Shown here one piece after another: positions 10,058 to 20,274 of a stretch of 64,000 bases of DNA. The notes beneath the pieces are model-generated. The model searched no databases. It was not told the origin of the DNA and saw only the letters and a list, made by a program, of their open reading frames with translations. Location: positions 652,265-716,264 of the forward strand of contig NZ_JAIFZQ010000020.1 in NCBI RefSeq assembly GCF_019710585.1, given 5' to 3'. This DNA comes from Arthrobacter sp. MAHUQ-56. GTDB taxonomy: Bacteria > Actinomycetota > Actinomycetes > Actinomycetales > Micrococcaceae. Each line of letters begins with the position of its first letter. The first letter of the stretch is position 1. The position numbers and the translations under genes were made by a program.

Positions 10058-11181
10058 ACAGCAACGACGTGACCGGCATGCTGGACACGATCATCATCGG
10101 AGGCGGCCAGGCCGGACTGACCCTCGGCCACCACCTGAAGCAGCAACAACGGAACTTCCTGATCCTCGACGCCAACCAGCGCTCCGGCGACGCATGGCGC
10201 CAGCGGTGGGACTCGCTCCGGGTGTTCACTCCCGCCAAGTACGACGGCCTGCCGGGCCAACCGTTCCCGGCGGACCCATTGTCCTTCCCCACCAAGGACG
10301 AGGTGGCGGACTACCTTGAAGGCTACGCCGAACGGAACGGCCTGCCCGTCCACCACGGCGCCCGGGTGGAACGCCTGTGGCGCGAAGGAAGCCATTACGT
10401 TGCCACCACGAACGGCCACCGCTGGGAGGCACGCAACGCCGTCGTGGCCACCGGGGTGAGCCAGGCGCCCAACGTTCCCGGCTTCGCAGTGGAGTTGGCA
10501 CCCGCAACGGTCCAGCTCCACTCCAGCCAGTACCGGAATCCCGGGCAGTTGCAGGACGGTCCAGTCCTGGTGGTGGGGCTGGGAAATTCCGGGGCCGAGA
10601 TCGCCCTCGAAGTGGCCCGGACGCACCCGACGACGGTTGCAGGGAAGCCGTCCGGTGAACTTCCGGTGAAGCACGGCCGGACCGCCGCCCGTTATGCCCT
10701 GCCTGTGGTGCGCTTCCTCGGCCTGCACGTGCTCACCCTCGGGACCCCCGTGGGCCGGAAAGCCGCACCCACCTTCACCGCGCACGCAGCGCCGCTAATC
10801 AGGACCAAAACCAAGGACCTGGCCGCGGCGGGCGTGCGGGTCGTGCCTCGGATGGCCGGCGTGGAGGACGGGCAGCCCGTCCTGGCGGACGGCGCCCGGC
10901 TGGAGGCGGCCAATGTCATCTGGTGCACAGGCTTCCGGGATGACTTCAGCTGGATCGATCCCGGGCTGCTCGACGGCGGCGCGCTGCCACGCCAGCACCG
11001 CGGTGTCGCCCTCGATACCCCCGGACTGTTCTTCCTGGGCCAGGAATTCCTGTACGCTGCCGCATCCGCCACCCTGCCCGGGGTGGGCCGCGACGCCCGG
11101 TACCTGGCACGGAAGATGCCCCGGTCTGTACCGGCCGCGGAACCCCCGGTCAGCCGCGGGTCCGCCGCAGCTGCCGCCTGA
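10054..11181 (+). CDS. Flavin-dependent monooxygenase (CzcO/FMO-like)
   Basis: 375 residues. The N-terminal FAD-binding Rossmann motif is IIIGGGQAGLTLGHHL; a second dinucleotide motif for NADPH is VLVVGLGNSGAEIALEVA. Between them are ATGVSQAPNVPGF and RWDSLRVFTPAKYDGLPG, typical of the CzcO/YnfN group related to Baeyer-Villiger and FMO enzymes. It should insert oxygen into a small organic substrate using NADPH and O2. The start at 10054 overlaps the stop of the membrane protein; codons upstream back to 9592 are open but lie in another gene's frame. The 3' end overlaps the convergent DUF389 gene by 32 bp. Confidence 0.87.
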   Translation: MNSNDVTGMLDTIIIGGGQAGLTLGHHLKQQQRNFLILDANQRSGDAWRQRWDSLRVFTPAKYDGLPGQPFPADPLSFPTKDEVADYLEGYAERNGLPVHHGARVERLWREGSHYVATTNGHRWEARNAVVATGVSQAPNVPGFAVELAPATVQLHSSQYRNPGQLQDGPVLVVGLGNSGAEIALEVARTHPTTVAGKPSGELPVKHGRTAARYALPVVRFLGLHVLTLGTPVGRKAAPTFTAHAAPLIRTKTKDLAAAGVRVVPRMAGVEDGQPVLADGARLEAANVIWCTGFRDDFSWIDPGLLDGGALPRQHRGVALDTPGLFFLGQEFLYAAASATLPGVGRDARYLARKMPRSVPAAEPPVSRGSAAAAA

Positions 11182-12118
11182 GCGTCCGGGCCGTCGATTC
11201 AGGCAGCCGCCTGGTGACCACCCTGTAGAAAAGGAGGACCGCCACGGCGGCTGCCACGATGCCCACCAAATTCAGCAGCAGTTGCAGCGCGGAACCGGCC
11301 GCCTTCTGGTACTCACCCAGCACGAGTGCCACCGCCACATACCCTGCCGCCGGGACAGTGGTGACCGAGATAAAGACGCCGATGAGTGCTGCGGAGCGGC
11401 GGCCGATGACCGACAGCATTCCGGCGGTTCCGGCGAGCACCGCAACGATCAGCGAATAGGGCCCGGGATGGTAAATGAATTCGACGGCGGACCCAGTGTC
11501 GAGGGTGTTGCGGGGGAAAAGCCCGAGGGGAACCGAGAGCCATGCTGTCAGCGCCGCCAGCAGCATGGCGACCGGGAACCCCACGGCCAGCGCTAGGGCG
11601 GCGCGCCTGCCCAGCGCCCACTGCCGGCGGGCCAGCGCCACGGCGAGGGCGGCCAGCGGGCCGAATTCCGGGCCCACAGCCATGGCTCCGACGATAGCGA
11701 TCGGGGAATCGTTCACGATGCCGATCGCTGCCAGCTGCGTGGCCAGCACCAGGAAAGCGAGATAGGACCAGGTCAGCCGTGAGTCCTCGCCCGTTTGGCG
11801 GGACACCTCATCCCAGATCAAAGCATCCGCGCCGTCGCCCGGGGCCGCCCGCTCCGCGTCGTCGGCCCGGCGGGACAGGACGAGTTCAGGCATCGAAACA
11901 ACGATCGAGCCCGCCTCCTGTACTTTAAGGACCTCGAGTTTCTCGAGCAGCTCCTCCACGGATTCCCGGGGTATCTGGACCTCGATCAGGTCGCCCTCCG
12001 GCACCACCGAGCCGCCGCGGACCAGCGCCACTTCGGCGGTTCCCGCCTGCTCCCGGCAGGTCCGCAGCGTCACCTCCGACAGTTCCGCGGGGACGCAGAC
12101 GCGCACCTGGACAATCAC
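11150..12118 (-). CDS. DUF389 family membrane protein
   Basis: 322 residues. The soluble N-terminal part (about 1-110) has an ACT-like or ferredoxin-like feel (VQVRVCVPAELSEVTLRTCR). It is followed by six or so transmembrane helices with the family signature AIGIVNDSPIAIVGAMAVGPEFGP, the DUF389 hallmark (hydrophobic protein related to TIGR00341). Function is unknown in general. GTG at 12118 is chosen because GGAAGGGAG lies just upstream on the minus strand; the open frame continues to 12253 without homology. Convergent, overlapping the monooxygenase 3' end. Confidence 0.82.
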   Translation of the reverse strand: MIVQVRVCVPAELSEVTLRTCREQAGTAEVALVRGGSVVPEGDLIEVQIPRESVEELLEKLEVLKVQEAGSIVVSMPELVLSRRADDAERAAPGDGADALIWDEVSRQTGEDSRLTWSYLAFLVLATQLAAIGIVNDSPIAIVGAMAVGPEFGPLAALAVALARRQWALGRRAALALAVGFPVAMLLAALTAWLSVPLGLFPRNTLDTGSAVEFIYHPGPYSLIVAVLAGTAGMLSVIGRRSAALIGVFISVTTVPAAGYVAVALVLGEYQKAAGSALQLLLNLVGIVAAAVAVLLFYRVVTRRLPESTARTLRRQLRRTRG

Positions 12119-12225
12119 TCCGGCTCCCTTCCCTGGTTGGGCCCAGCATAGTGTGATTCGCCTTGGCTGCAGCCGGTGCGTAGGCTTAAGGCTTTGGCCG
12201 GCCGGGGATTTGAGGGGTTTTTTTA

Positions 12226-14304
12226 GTGTCGATTGTGGAAACCCAGGAGACACCCGGCCAGGCCCGCAATGCCTCCGGCCGCCCGCGGAAGGCCACGTTC
12301 CGCCCGGAGGTCCAGGGCCTGCGTGCCCTGGCCGTGCTGATGGTGGTTGCCTACCATGTGTGGCTGGGCCGCGTGTCCGGCGGCGTCGACATCTTCCTGC
12401 TGGTATCGGCCTTCCTGCTCACGCTGTCCTTCGTGCGGAAAGCCGAGGCCGGGGCCCCCTTCGGGCTCCTGGCGCACTGGCTGCACCTGTTCAAGCGCCT
12501 GCTGCCTGCCGCCGTCGTCGTCATCCTCGGTGTCCTGGCCGGCACCTGGCTGATCCTGCCACAGGGCCGCTGGCCCGAAGTCCTCGACCAGGCGTGGGCG
12601 TCCCTCCTTTACCGCCAGAACTGGCTCCTGGCCGACGCCGCCGTTGACTACTACGCGCAGGACCACGCCGGGGCGAGCCCGCTGCAGCACTTCTGGTCCC
12701 TTTCCATCCAGGGGCAGGTCTTTATCCTCTGGCCGCTGATCTTCGCGGGCACCGCCGGGGTGCTGGTGGCCCTGCGCCGGTTTCACCGGCTTAAGTGGGT
12801 GACCTACCGGGGCCTGCTGGCGCTCGTCTTCGGCGCACTGTTTGTCCTTTCACTGGCATACTCCGTGGAGCAGACCGCCACCAACCAGGCCTACGCCTAC
12901 TTCGACACCAGGGCACGGCTCTGGGAATTCGCCCTCGGATCGCTGCTGGCGCTGGCGCTGCCCTACCTCAAGCCCGGCAGGGCAGTGCGGGTGGTGCTGG
13001 GCTGGGCCGGGCTGGTGGCCATGGTCTCCTGTGGGCTGCTCCTGACGGTGGACCGCTCGTTCCCGGGCTACGTTGCCCTGTGGCCCACGCTGGCCGCCGC
13101 CGCCATCATTGTCGCCGGGCAGACCGGGAGCCGGTTCGGCGTGGACCGGATCCTCAGCAGCCGCCCCGCCGTCGCCCTCGGCGACAACTCCTACGCCCTG
13201 TACCTCTGGCACTGGCCCGTCCTGGTGCTGGCGCTCGCAGCCACCGGCGTCGAGGCGCCGAACCTCACCCAGGGCCTCGGCATCGTCGCAGCGTCGATTG
13301 TCCTGGCCGTCCTCACCACCCGCTTTGTGGAAAAGCCGCTGCGTGAATGGCACTGGCCCAAACTGCGGGCCTGGCGCACCGCCGTCGTTATCGCTGCCTG
13401 CGGTGCCGTGCTGGCCGGGCCGGTTGCCGTCTGGCAGACCACGCTCACCGAGGAGGAAAGCGCGACGGCGGCCCAGCCCCGCGAGCTCACGCCCGGTGCC
13501 CTGGCGCTCACCCCGGAAAACGAAAACTCGCCCGCGCCCAAGGCCCGGACGATTCCGGGACCCACGGCGCTGGACAACGACTGGGCCGGCATCGACACCC
13601 CCTGCGCGGGCGCCAACGCCACCAGTGATCCGATCCTCGAGGGCTGCCGGCAGGAGTTGCCGGAAGAGCCGTCGACCAAACGCATCGTGGTGCTGGGCGA
13701 CTCCCACGCCCAGCAGTACCTCGCCGCGCTGGCGCCGGTGGCCGCCGCCCGGGGCTGGGAACTGGTGACCCTTCTGATGCCTGCCTGCAGGTTCGGCGCG
13801 GAGTCTGACACCCGGAACGCCGAGTGCAATGCCTACAACCGCGCCAGTTCCGCCTACGTGATGGAGCACCGCCCGGACGCGGTGTTCACCGTCGCCTCCC
13901 TGACCCATGAGGAGGCGCCGTTCGAAACGGAAGTGCCCGGCTACCTCGAAGGAGTCAAGCCGTTCGCGGAGGCCGGTATCGAGATCGTGGGCATCCGGGA
14001 CAACCCGCGGTTCACGTTCAACATGCCCGAATGTGCGCAGCGGAACGGGGCCAACGCTGCCGCATGCAACCCGTCCCTGAGCGAGTCGCTGGTGGACCCC
14101 TCGCCCCTGGAGAATTACCGGGGCAAGCTGCCCGGACTGCACTTGATGGACATGAGCGACTTCATCTGTGCCCGCGGTGTCTGCCCCGCCGTCGTCGGAA
14201 ATGTGTACGTCTACAAGGATGACAACCACCTCACCAGGACCTACGTGGAAACCATGATCCCCATGTTCGAGCAGCGGCTGCTGGCCGCCACGGGCTGGAG
14301 CTGA
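12226..14304 (+). CDS. Membrane acyltransferase with SGNH domain (OafA/YrhL type)
   Basis: 692 residues. Residues about 27-400 form the acyltransferase-3 membrane domain: RPEVQGLRALAVLMVVAYHVW carries the conserved Arg and the catalytic His, then VDIFLLVSAFLLT, then ten or so helices ending in LYLWHWPVLVLAL and TTRFVEKPLREWHW. After a linker of about 85 residues rich in Thr/Pro/Ala there is an extracellular SGNH domain with Ser in VVLGDSHAQQYLAAL and Asp/His in DDNHLT. Such proteins O-acetylate surface polysaccharides, peptidoglycan or lipids, passing the acyl group from the membrane to the outside. GTG at 12226 follows TGAGGGG. No glycan cluster is adjacent, so the acceptor is unknown. Confidence 0.9.
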   Translation: MSIVETQETPGQARNASGRPRKATFRPEVQGLRALAVLMVVAYHVWLGRVSGGVDIFLLVSAFLLTLSFVRKAEAGAPFGLLAHWLHLFKRLLPAAVVVILGVLAGTWLILPQGRWPEVLDQAWASLLYRQNWLLADAAVDYYAQDHAGASPLQHFWSLSIQGQVFILWPLIFAGTAGVLVALRRFHRLKWVTYRGLLALVFGALFVLSLAYSVEQTATNQAYAYFDTRARLWEFALGSLLALALPYLKPGRAVRVVLGWAGLVAMVSCGLLLTVDRSFPGYVALWPTLAAAAIIVAGQTGSRFGVDRILSSRPAVALGDNSYALYLWHWPVLVLALAATGVEAPNLTQGLGIVAASIVLAVLTTRFVEKPLREWHWPKLRAWRTAVVIAACGAVLAGPVAVWQTTLTEEESATAAQPRELTPGALALTPENENSPAPKARTIPGPTALDNDWAGIDTPCAGANATSDPILEGCRQELPEEPSTKRIVVLGDSHAQQYLAALAPVAAARGWELVTLLMPACRFGAESDTRNAECNAYNRASSAYVMEHRPDAVFTVASLTHEEAPFETEVPGYLEGVKPFAEAGIEIVGIRDNPRFTFNMPECAQRNGANAAACNPSLSESLVDPSPLENYRGKLPGLHLMDMSDFICARGVCPAVVGNVYVYKDDNHLTRTYVETMIPMFEQRLLAATGWS

Positions 14305-14423
14305 CCCCTCCCGCCCGTCCGGGCCCACCCCCGTCGGGTTCCTCGGGCTGGCCGTGGGGCCAGGGAGCGTGCGGTTGCTCACATTACCCCTGCGGAATAG
14401 GGGGATCGGCGCCGAGGTTCTAA

Positions 14424-16082
<1,659 letters not shown>

Positions 16083-16089
16083 CCGAGGG

Positions 16090-16139
16090 TTAAATGCGGG
16101 AGGAGGTGGGGAAATTTCCCCACCTCCTCCCGCATTTAA
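16090..16139. terminator. 50-bp perfect palindrome, bidirectional terminator between guaB and the sugar kinase
   Basis: The two 25-bp arms are exact reverse complements with no spacer (centre GGAAATTTCC). It lies 8 bp after the guaB stop and 5 bp from the kinase stop, so it would fold at the 3' end of both convergent transcripts. There is no separate U-tract; the A/T-rich ends of the arms may take that role. Confidence 0.85.
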
Positions 16140-16144
16140 GCCCT

Positions 16145-17080
16145 CTATACGGTTTGCTGCAGTTCCGGCATCAGCTCCCCGAGGGTCGGGGGATTGGCGC
16201 CCGGCCGGCCGACCGTTATCGCGGCGGCCTTCGACGCCGTCCTGCCCAGGGTCTCCAGCACGGACGGCGCGAAGCCATCCGTGCTCCGACAGAGCAGCCC
16301 ATAGATCAGGGCAGCCATGTACGAATCGCCCGCCCCGATGGTGTCTGACACTTCGGTTGGAACGGCCGGAACGTGCAACCGGGTAACGGGTGTTGCCATC
16401 AGCGAACCCCGGCCGCCCATGGTGATCACGGCCAGGCCGGCCCCGAGTCCCAGGATGTGCGCAGCGGCGTCCTCAAACTGCAGGCCCGGGTAGAGCCATG
16501 CGGAGTCCTCGTCGCTGAGTTTGACCACGTCCGTCAGGGGAACCAGGCCTTCGAAAATCGCCAAGGCCTCGGCGTGGCTGCCCAACAGTGCCGGGCGGAT
16601 ATTGGGGTCGTAGGAAACCAGGCATTCGCGGTGGGCCTGTTCCAGGAGGCTCCTGACGGAACTGGCTCCCGGTGCAAGGAAACTGGCAATCGAGCCCGTG
16701 TGCAGCACCTTGGGAAGGCCGGCCGGGTGTACTGGCTGCAGTTCCCAGGAAACATCGAAATCGTAGCTGGCCGAGCCATCGGCACCCAGCGTTGCCGTGG
16801 CGGACGCCGTCCGACCTTCTGATTTTGAACCGGGCAGCAGCGCGACTCCGGCGCTGCTGAGGTGGCGCTCGATCAGGGCGCCGCGTTCGTCGTTGCCGAT
16901 TGAGGTCAGGAGGCTGGTTCGCACGCCCAACCGTGATAGGCCGTAGGCGACGTTGGCCGGGGAACCGCCGGGGTGCTCCACCGTGCCTTCGGAAGTGCTG
17001 ATGACGTCGACGAGTGCTTCACCAACGACGATGACATCGGGGGCGTCGGCAGTGGCGCCAGGGCCATTGATTTGGGTCAT
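16145..17080 (-). CDS. PfkB-family carbohydrate kinase, likely fructokinase
   Basis: 311 residues. The N-terminal signature is VGEALVDVISTSEGTVEHPGG with PGGSPANVAYGLSRLG, the sugar-binding part of ribokinase/fructokinase enzymes. The C-terminal signature DTIGAGDSYMAALIYGL carries the catalytic Asp and anion hole. It probably phosphorylates fructose delivered by the FrcBCA-type importer encoded immediately upstream in the same orientation, using ATP in the cytoplasm. The start is taken at ATG 17080, where homology begins; the Shine-Dalgarno is weak. A 95-nt gap with a stable hairpin separates it from the ATPase gene, so its expression may be tuned below that of the transporter. Confidence 0.87.
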   Translation of the reverse strand: MTQINGPGATADAPDVIVVGEALVDVISTSEGTVEHPGGSPANVAYGLSRLGVRTSLLTSIGNDERGALIERHLSSAGVALLPGSKSEGRTASATATLGADGSASYDFDVSWELQPVHPAGLPKVLHTGSIASFLAPGASSVRSLLEQAHRECLVSYDPNIRPALLGSHAEALAIFEGLVPLTDVVKLSDEDSAWLYPGLQFEDAAAHILGLGAGLAVITMGGRGSLMATPVTRLHVPAVPTEVSDTIGAGDSYMAALIYGLLCRSTDGFAPSVLETLGRTASKAAAITVGRPGANPPTLGELMPELQQTV

Positions 17081-17104
17081 GTGGGCAAACTTTCGTGAAG
17101 AAGG

Positions 17105-17144
17105 CCGTGGACCTGCCGCCCGGGGCAGGCGAACAGGTCCACGG
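17105..17144 (-). promoter_or_regulatory. Intra-operon hairpin between the ABC ATPase gene and the kinase gene
   Basis: An 11-bp perfect stem (CCGTGGACCTG / CAGGTCCACGG) encloses a second small stem, CCTGCC/GGCAGG. On the minus transcript it is followed by CCTTCTT, a weak U-rich run. It could be a leaky terminator, an RNA-processing site or a 3' stabiliser. Confidence 0.6.
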
Positions 17145-17175
17145 AGGAAGGCGGGTGGTGGATGTTGAATGCCAG

Positions 17176-17970
17176 TCAGGCCGTGGCCGCGCCGGTCATG
17201 ATGGCTACCGCGTCCGTCATGCTGTGCGACGTCGGGGTGATGGTGGCGGCGCATTTGCCGAGGCGCTGGATGTGGATCCTGTCGGCGACGTCGAACACGT
17301 GCGGCATGTTATGGCTGATCAGGATGACGGGAAGGCCGCGGTCCCGGAGGTCCCGGACCAGTTGCAGGACCTGGTTCGACTCCCGCACTCCCAGCGCCGC
17401 CGTCGGCTCGTCCAGCACCACCACCTTGGAACCGAACGCGGCCGCCCTGGCCACCGCCACGGCCTGCCGCTGCCCGCCCGAAAGGTTTTCGACCGGGACC
17501 GTGACATCCTGGAGGGTCGAAATTCCGAGGCGGGTGAGTTCCTCCTTCGCCTTACGGCGCATGCCCTTGGTATCCAGGACGCGGAACACCTTCCCAAGCG
17601 GTCCCTGGAGGCGCTCCTCCCGGCCGAGGAAGAGGTTGGACGCTACATCCAGCGCCGGCGACACCGCGAGGTTCTGGTAGACAGTCTCGATGCCATGGGC
17701 ACGGGCGTCCTGCGGGCGCTTGAAGTGCACCTGCTTCCCGGAGACGTGAAGCTCGCCGGAATCCGGAACTTCCGCGCCCGTCAGGCACTTGATGAGCGTG
17801 GACTTGCCGGCTCCGTTGTCGCCGATAATGGCCAGCACTTCACCCGGGTAGAGGTCCAGGCTGACGCCGTCCAAGCCGACGACCTTGCCGAAGGTCTTGA
17901 CGAGATTGCGCGCCTTAAGGATCGGCTGACGGGTTTCTGTTGTGCCGGATTCAAGCTCGGTGGAGGTCAT
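17176..17970 (-). CDS. Sugar ABC transporter ATP-binding protein (FrcA-like)
   Basis: 264 residues, a single nucleotide-binding domain. Walker A GDNGAGKST, signature LSGGQRQAVAVAR, Walker B VVVLDEPTAAL and the H-loop ISHN are all present. Sugar importers of the ribose type usually have a double-length ATPase of about 500 residues; the single-domain form of about 260 is characteristic of the Frc fructose system. The ATG at 17970 overlaps the permease stop by 4 bp (ATGA). It energises the permease encoded just upstream. Confidence 0.92.
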   Translation of the reverse strand: MTSTELESGTTETRQPILKARNLVKTFGKVVGLDGVSLDLYPGEVLAIIGDNGAGKSTLIKCLTGAEVPDSGELHVSGKQVHFKRPQDARAHGIETVYQNLAVSPALDVASNLFLGREERLQGPLGKVFRVLDTKGMRRKAKEELTRLGISTLQDVTVPVENLSGGQRQAVAVARAAAFGSKVVVLDEPTAALGVRESNQVLQLVRDLRDRGLPVILISHNMPHVFDVADRIHIQRLGKCAATITPTSHSMTDAVAIMTGAATA

Positions 17971-19010
17971 GACTTCACCTTTCGGATCCACTGGTCGATC
18001 GACACAGCGATGATGATGAGGACGCCCACGGCGAGGGTCTGGAACAGTACGTCCAGCCCGGCCAGGGAAAGCCCGTTGCGGAAGACGCCCACGATCAGGG
18101 CCCCCAGGAGGGAACCCCAGACGGAACCGCGGCCGCCGAAGAGGCTGGTTCCACCGATCACGACGGCGGTAATCGAGTCGAGGTTCAGGTCCACACCCGC
18201 GTTGGGGCTTGCCGCATTGGTGCGGCCGATCTGGATCCAGGCGCCCACCGCGAGGACTGCGCCCGCTGCAAGGTAGACACTCATCAGGACGCGGTTCACG
18301 GGGATACCGGCCAGCCGGGCCGCTTCCTTGTCGTCGCCGACTGCGTAGACGCGCCGTCCCCACGCGGTCTTGCCCAGGATGAAGGCTATGGCCACGTAAA
18401 GCAGGAGCATCATCACCACGCCGGTCGAGATGCGCACGGGCCCTACCGGGAAGGTGCTGCCCATCCAAGTGAGCAGCCCAGGCATGCTGGAGCCGCGGAC
18501 AGTGGAACCACCCGAGTACAGCAGCGTCAGCGCGATGAAGATGTTCAGCGTTCCCAGGGTCACGATGAACGGCGGAAGCCGGAACCTGGTCACCAGGAAG
18601 CCATTGGCCGCACCTGCTGCCAGCCCCACGACGAGTCCGCCCAGAAGCGCCACCGGCGCGGGAATGCCGTTGTTGACTGCTAGTTGTGCCACCACCATGG
18701 AGGACAGGATCATCACGGCGCCCACAGAGAGGTCGATCCCTGCCGTGAGGATGATGAGGGTCTGCGCGATGGCCAGCGTCCCGACGACGGAAACCTGCTG
18801 GGTGATCAGGGAAAGGTTCTCGAACCTGAGGAAACGGTCATTGAGGAGGCCGAAGACCACCACCGCGACGAGCAGCACGATTGCCGGGCTGAGCGCCGGG
18901 TAGCGGTGCAGGACATTACGGATCCGGCTCAGCGGGGTCTGGCGGTCGAGGAATTCTTCGGCCAGGTCGGGTCCGGTAACTGGCGGGCCGGCAGTCTGTT
19001 GCTTGGTCAC
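17967..19010 (-). CDS. Sugar ABC transporter permease (FrcC/RbsC-like)
   Basis: 347 residues with about ten helices. The ABC-sugar permease signature TAGIDLSVGAVMILSSMV and the EAA-like loop RRVYAVGDDKEAARLAGIPVNRV, followed by VVIGGTSLFGGRGSVWG, place it in the RbsC/FrcC family. It forms the membrane channel with the ATPase encoded at 17176. GTG at 19010 is preferred over GTG at 19025 because AGGAGC lies at ideal distance before it. It is 24 bp downstream of the binding-protein gene in the same operon. Confidence 0.92.
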   Translation of the reverse strand: MTKQQTAGPPVTGPDLAEEFLDRQTPLSRIRNVLHRYPALSPAIVLLVAVVVFGLLNDRFLRFENLSLITQQVSVVGTLAIAQTLIILTAGIDLSVGAVMILSSMVVAQLAVNNGIPAPVALLGGLVVGLAAGAANGFLVTRFRLPPFIVTLGTLNIFIALTLLYSGGSTVRGSSMPGLLTWMGSTFPVGPVRISTGVVMMLLLYVAIAFILGKTAWGRRVYAVGDDKEAARLAGIPVNRVLMSVYLAAGAVLAVGAWIQIGRTNAASPNAGVDLNLDSITAVVIGGTSLFGGRGSVWGSLLGALIVGVFRNGLSLAGLDVLFQTLAVGVLIIIAVSIDQWIRKVKS

Positions 19011-19034
19011 AATTGCTCCTGTCACAGTCCGTCC

Positions 19035-20150
19035 TTACTTGCCCCAGCAGATCTGGGTGGCGTCACCGGTGGTGATGCTCTTGACACCGTCAGCGGCCTG
19101 GTCCGTGACCAGCTCGACGCCGGTGTTGTAGAAATCCAGGCCGGGCGAGTTTTCCGGCTTGTTGCCGGTCTTGGCGAGGTCCACAATGGCTTTCACGCCG
19201 AGCTCGGCCATCTTGACCGGGTACTGCTGGGCGGTGGCGCCAATGACTCCGGACTTGACGTTATTGACGCCCGCGCAGCCGCCGTCAACGGAAACCACGA
19301 GTACGTCCTTTTCCTTGCCGGCGGATTTGAGGGCCTCAAAGGCGCCTGCCGCTGCGGGTTCATTGATGGTGTAGACGACGTTGATGTTCGGGTTCTTAGA
19401 GAGCAGTGTTTCCATGGCGGTCCGCCCGCCGTCCTCCGCGCCTTGGGAAGCCTGGTTCCCGACGATCTCGTAGTCGCCGCCCTTGCCGCCGGTGTACTTG
19501 CCGGCTTTGGCTTCGTCGCCGTTCTTTTTCTTGTCGGCGGTGTCAATGCCAAGGCCGGTCAGGAAGCCCTGGTCCCGGTTGTAGTCGACGGAGACAACCT
19601 TGTCGTCGAAGAGGTCGATCAGGGCGATGGTGGCTTTCTTGCCCGCCAGCTGGGCGGCGGTCCACTTTCCGATCAGCTCGCCCGCCGCGAAGTTGTCGGT
19701 GGCGAACGTGATGTCGGCGGCGTCGGCCGGGTCTGGCGGAGTGTCCAGCGCGATGACAAACAGTCCGGCGTCCTTTGCCTTCTTCAGGGCGTCCACAACG
19801 GACGGGCCGTTGGGCGTGATGAGAATGCCCTTGTCGCCCTTGGAGATGGCGTTTTCGATCGCCTGGATCTGGGTGTCTTCGTCGCCGTCAGCCTTGCCGG
19901 CGGCGAGCTTGAGATCCACGCCGTCTGCTTCTGCCGCTTTCTTGGCGCCATCCTGCATGGAAACGAAGAAGGGGTTGGACGTGGTCTTGACGATCAGTGA
20001 GACACCGACCTTGTCGGAGGAGGCGCCGGCGCTGGATCCGGCGGACGAGGTGCCGCCGCAGGCGGAGAGGCTGAGGGTGCTGAGAGTCAGGACTGCGCCG
20101 GCAGCGAGGAAGCGGGCGGCAATGGTCCGCGGGGTCTTGGAACTCAACAT
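19035..20150 (-). CDS. Sugar ABC transporter substrate-binding lipoprotein (FrcB-like)
   Basis: 371 residues. The signal peptide ends in a lipobox, LSLSAC, with Cys31 as the lipidated residue, followed by a Ser/Gly-rich linker. The mature part is a type-I periplasmic binding fold (VGVSLIVKTTSNPFFVSMQDG, LITPNGPSVVDALKKAKDAG, VVSVDGGCAGV) of the RbsB/FrcB group. It captures sugar outside the membrane for the permease. ATG at 20150 has AGGAGA upstream. First gene of the operon; promoter and operator lie between 20183 and 20231, divergent from the LacI gene. Fructose as ligand is inferred from the single-domain ATPase, the PfkB kinase and the co-regulated GH32 fructanase. Confidence 0.92.
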   Translation of the reverse strand: MLSSKTPRTIAARFLAAGAVLTLSTLSLSACGGTSSAGSSAGASSDKVGVSLIVKTTSNPFFVSMQDGAKKAAEADGVDLKLAAGKADGDEDTQIQAIENAISKGDKGILITPNGPSVVDALKKAKDAGLFVIALDTPPDPADAADITFATDNFAAGELIGKWTAAQLAGKKATIALIDLFDDKVVSVDYNRDQGFLTGLGIDTADKKKNGDEAKAGKYTGGKGGDYEIVGNQASQGAEDGGRTAMETLLSKNPNINVVYTINEPAAAGAFEALKSAGKEKDVLVVSVDGGCAGVNNVKSGVIGATAQQYPVKMAELGVKAIVDLAKTGNKPENSPGLDFYNTGVELVTDQAADGVKSITTGDATQICWGK

Positions 20151-20182
20151 TGAATCTCCTGTGTTAGGGCACGTACCGTGCC

Positions 20183-20196
20183 TGACAACGATGTCA
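20183..20196. promoter_or_regulatory. LacI-type operator, frcB promoter
   Basis: TGACAACGATGTCA, a near-palindrome centred on CG as expected for LacI/GalR regulators. It lies directly downstream of the frcB-type -10 box on the minus strand and would block transcription. The same 14 bases recur at 24466-24479, and with one change at 20261-20274. Confidence 0.82.
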
Positions 20197-20202
20197 TGGC
20201 CC

Positions 20203-20231
20203 ATGTAATCAACGTCACAAGGTAGAGTCAA
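20203..20231 (-). promoter_or_regulatory. Promoter of the FrcB-FrcC-FrcA-kinase operon
   Basis: On the minus strand TTGACT (plus 20226-20231) and TTACAT (plus 20203-20208) are 17 bp apart, with the operator following at once. The layout copies that of the GH32 promoter at 24490-24519. Confidence 0.6.
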
Positions 20232-20260
20232 GCGTGAATCAATGATGAAGAGCGAGGTTT

Positions 20261-20274
20261 TGACAACGATGTCT
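20261..20274. promoter_or_regulatory. LacI-type operator overlapping the lacI start codon
   Basis: TGACAACGATGTCT, identical to the other two operators except for the last base. It covers the ATG at 20269, which suggests autoregulation by road-block and argues that the regulator starts at 20269. Confidence 0.75.

Noticed and set aside
7920..10295. 791-residue minus-strand frame opposite the LuxR gene
   Set aside because: Low-similarity composition (Pro/Arg/Gly) and complete overlap with the clear LuxR regulator, the SemiSWEET-like gene and the monooxygenase start.
18000..18468. N-terminal extension of the ABC ATPase
   Set aside because: Out-of-frame reading of the permease gene; the ATPase begins at 17970 with a 4-bp overlap.
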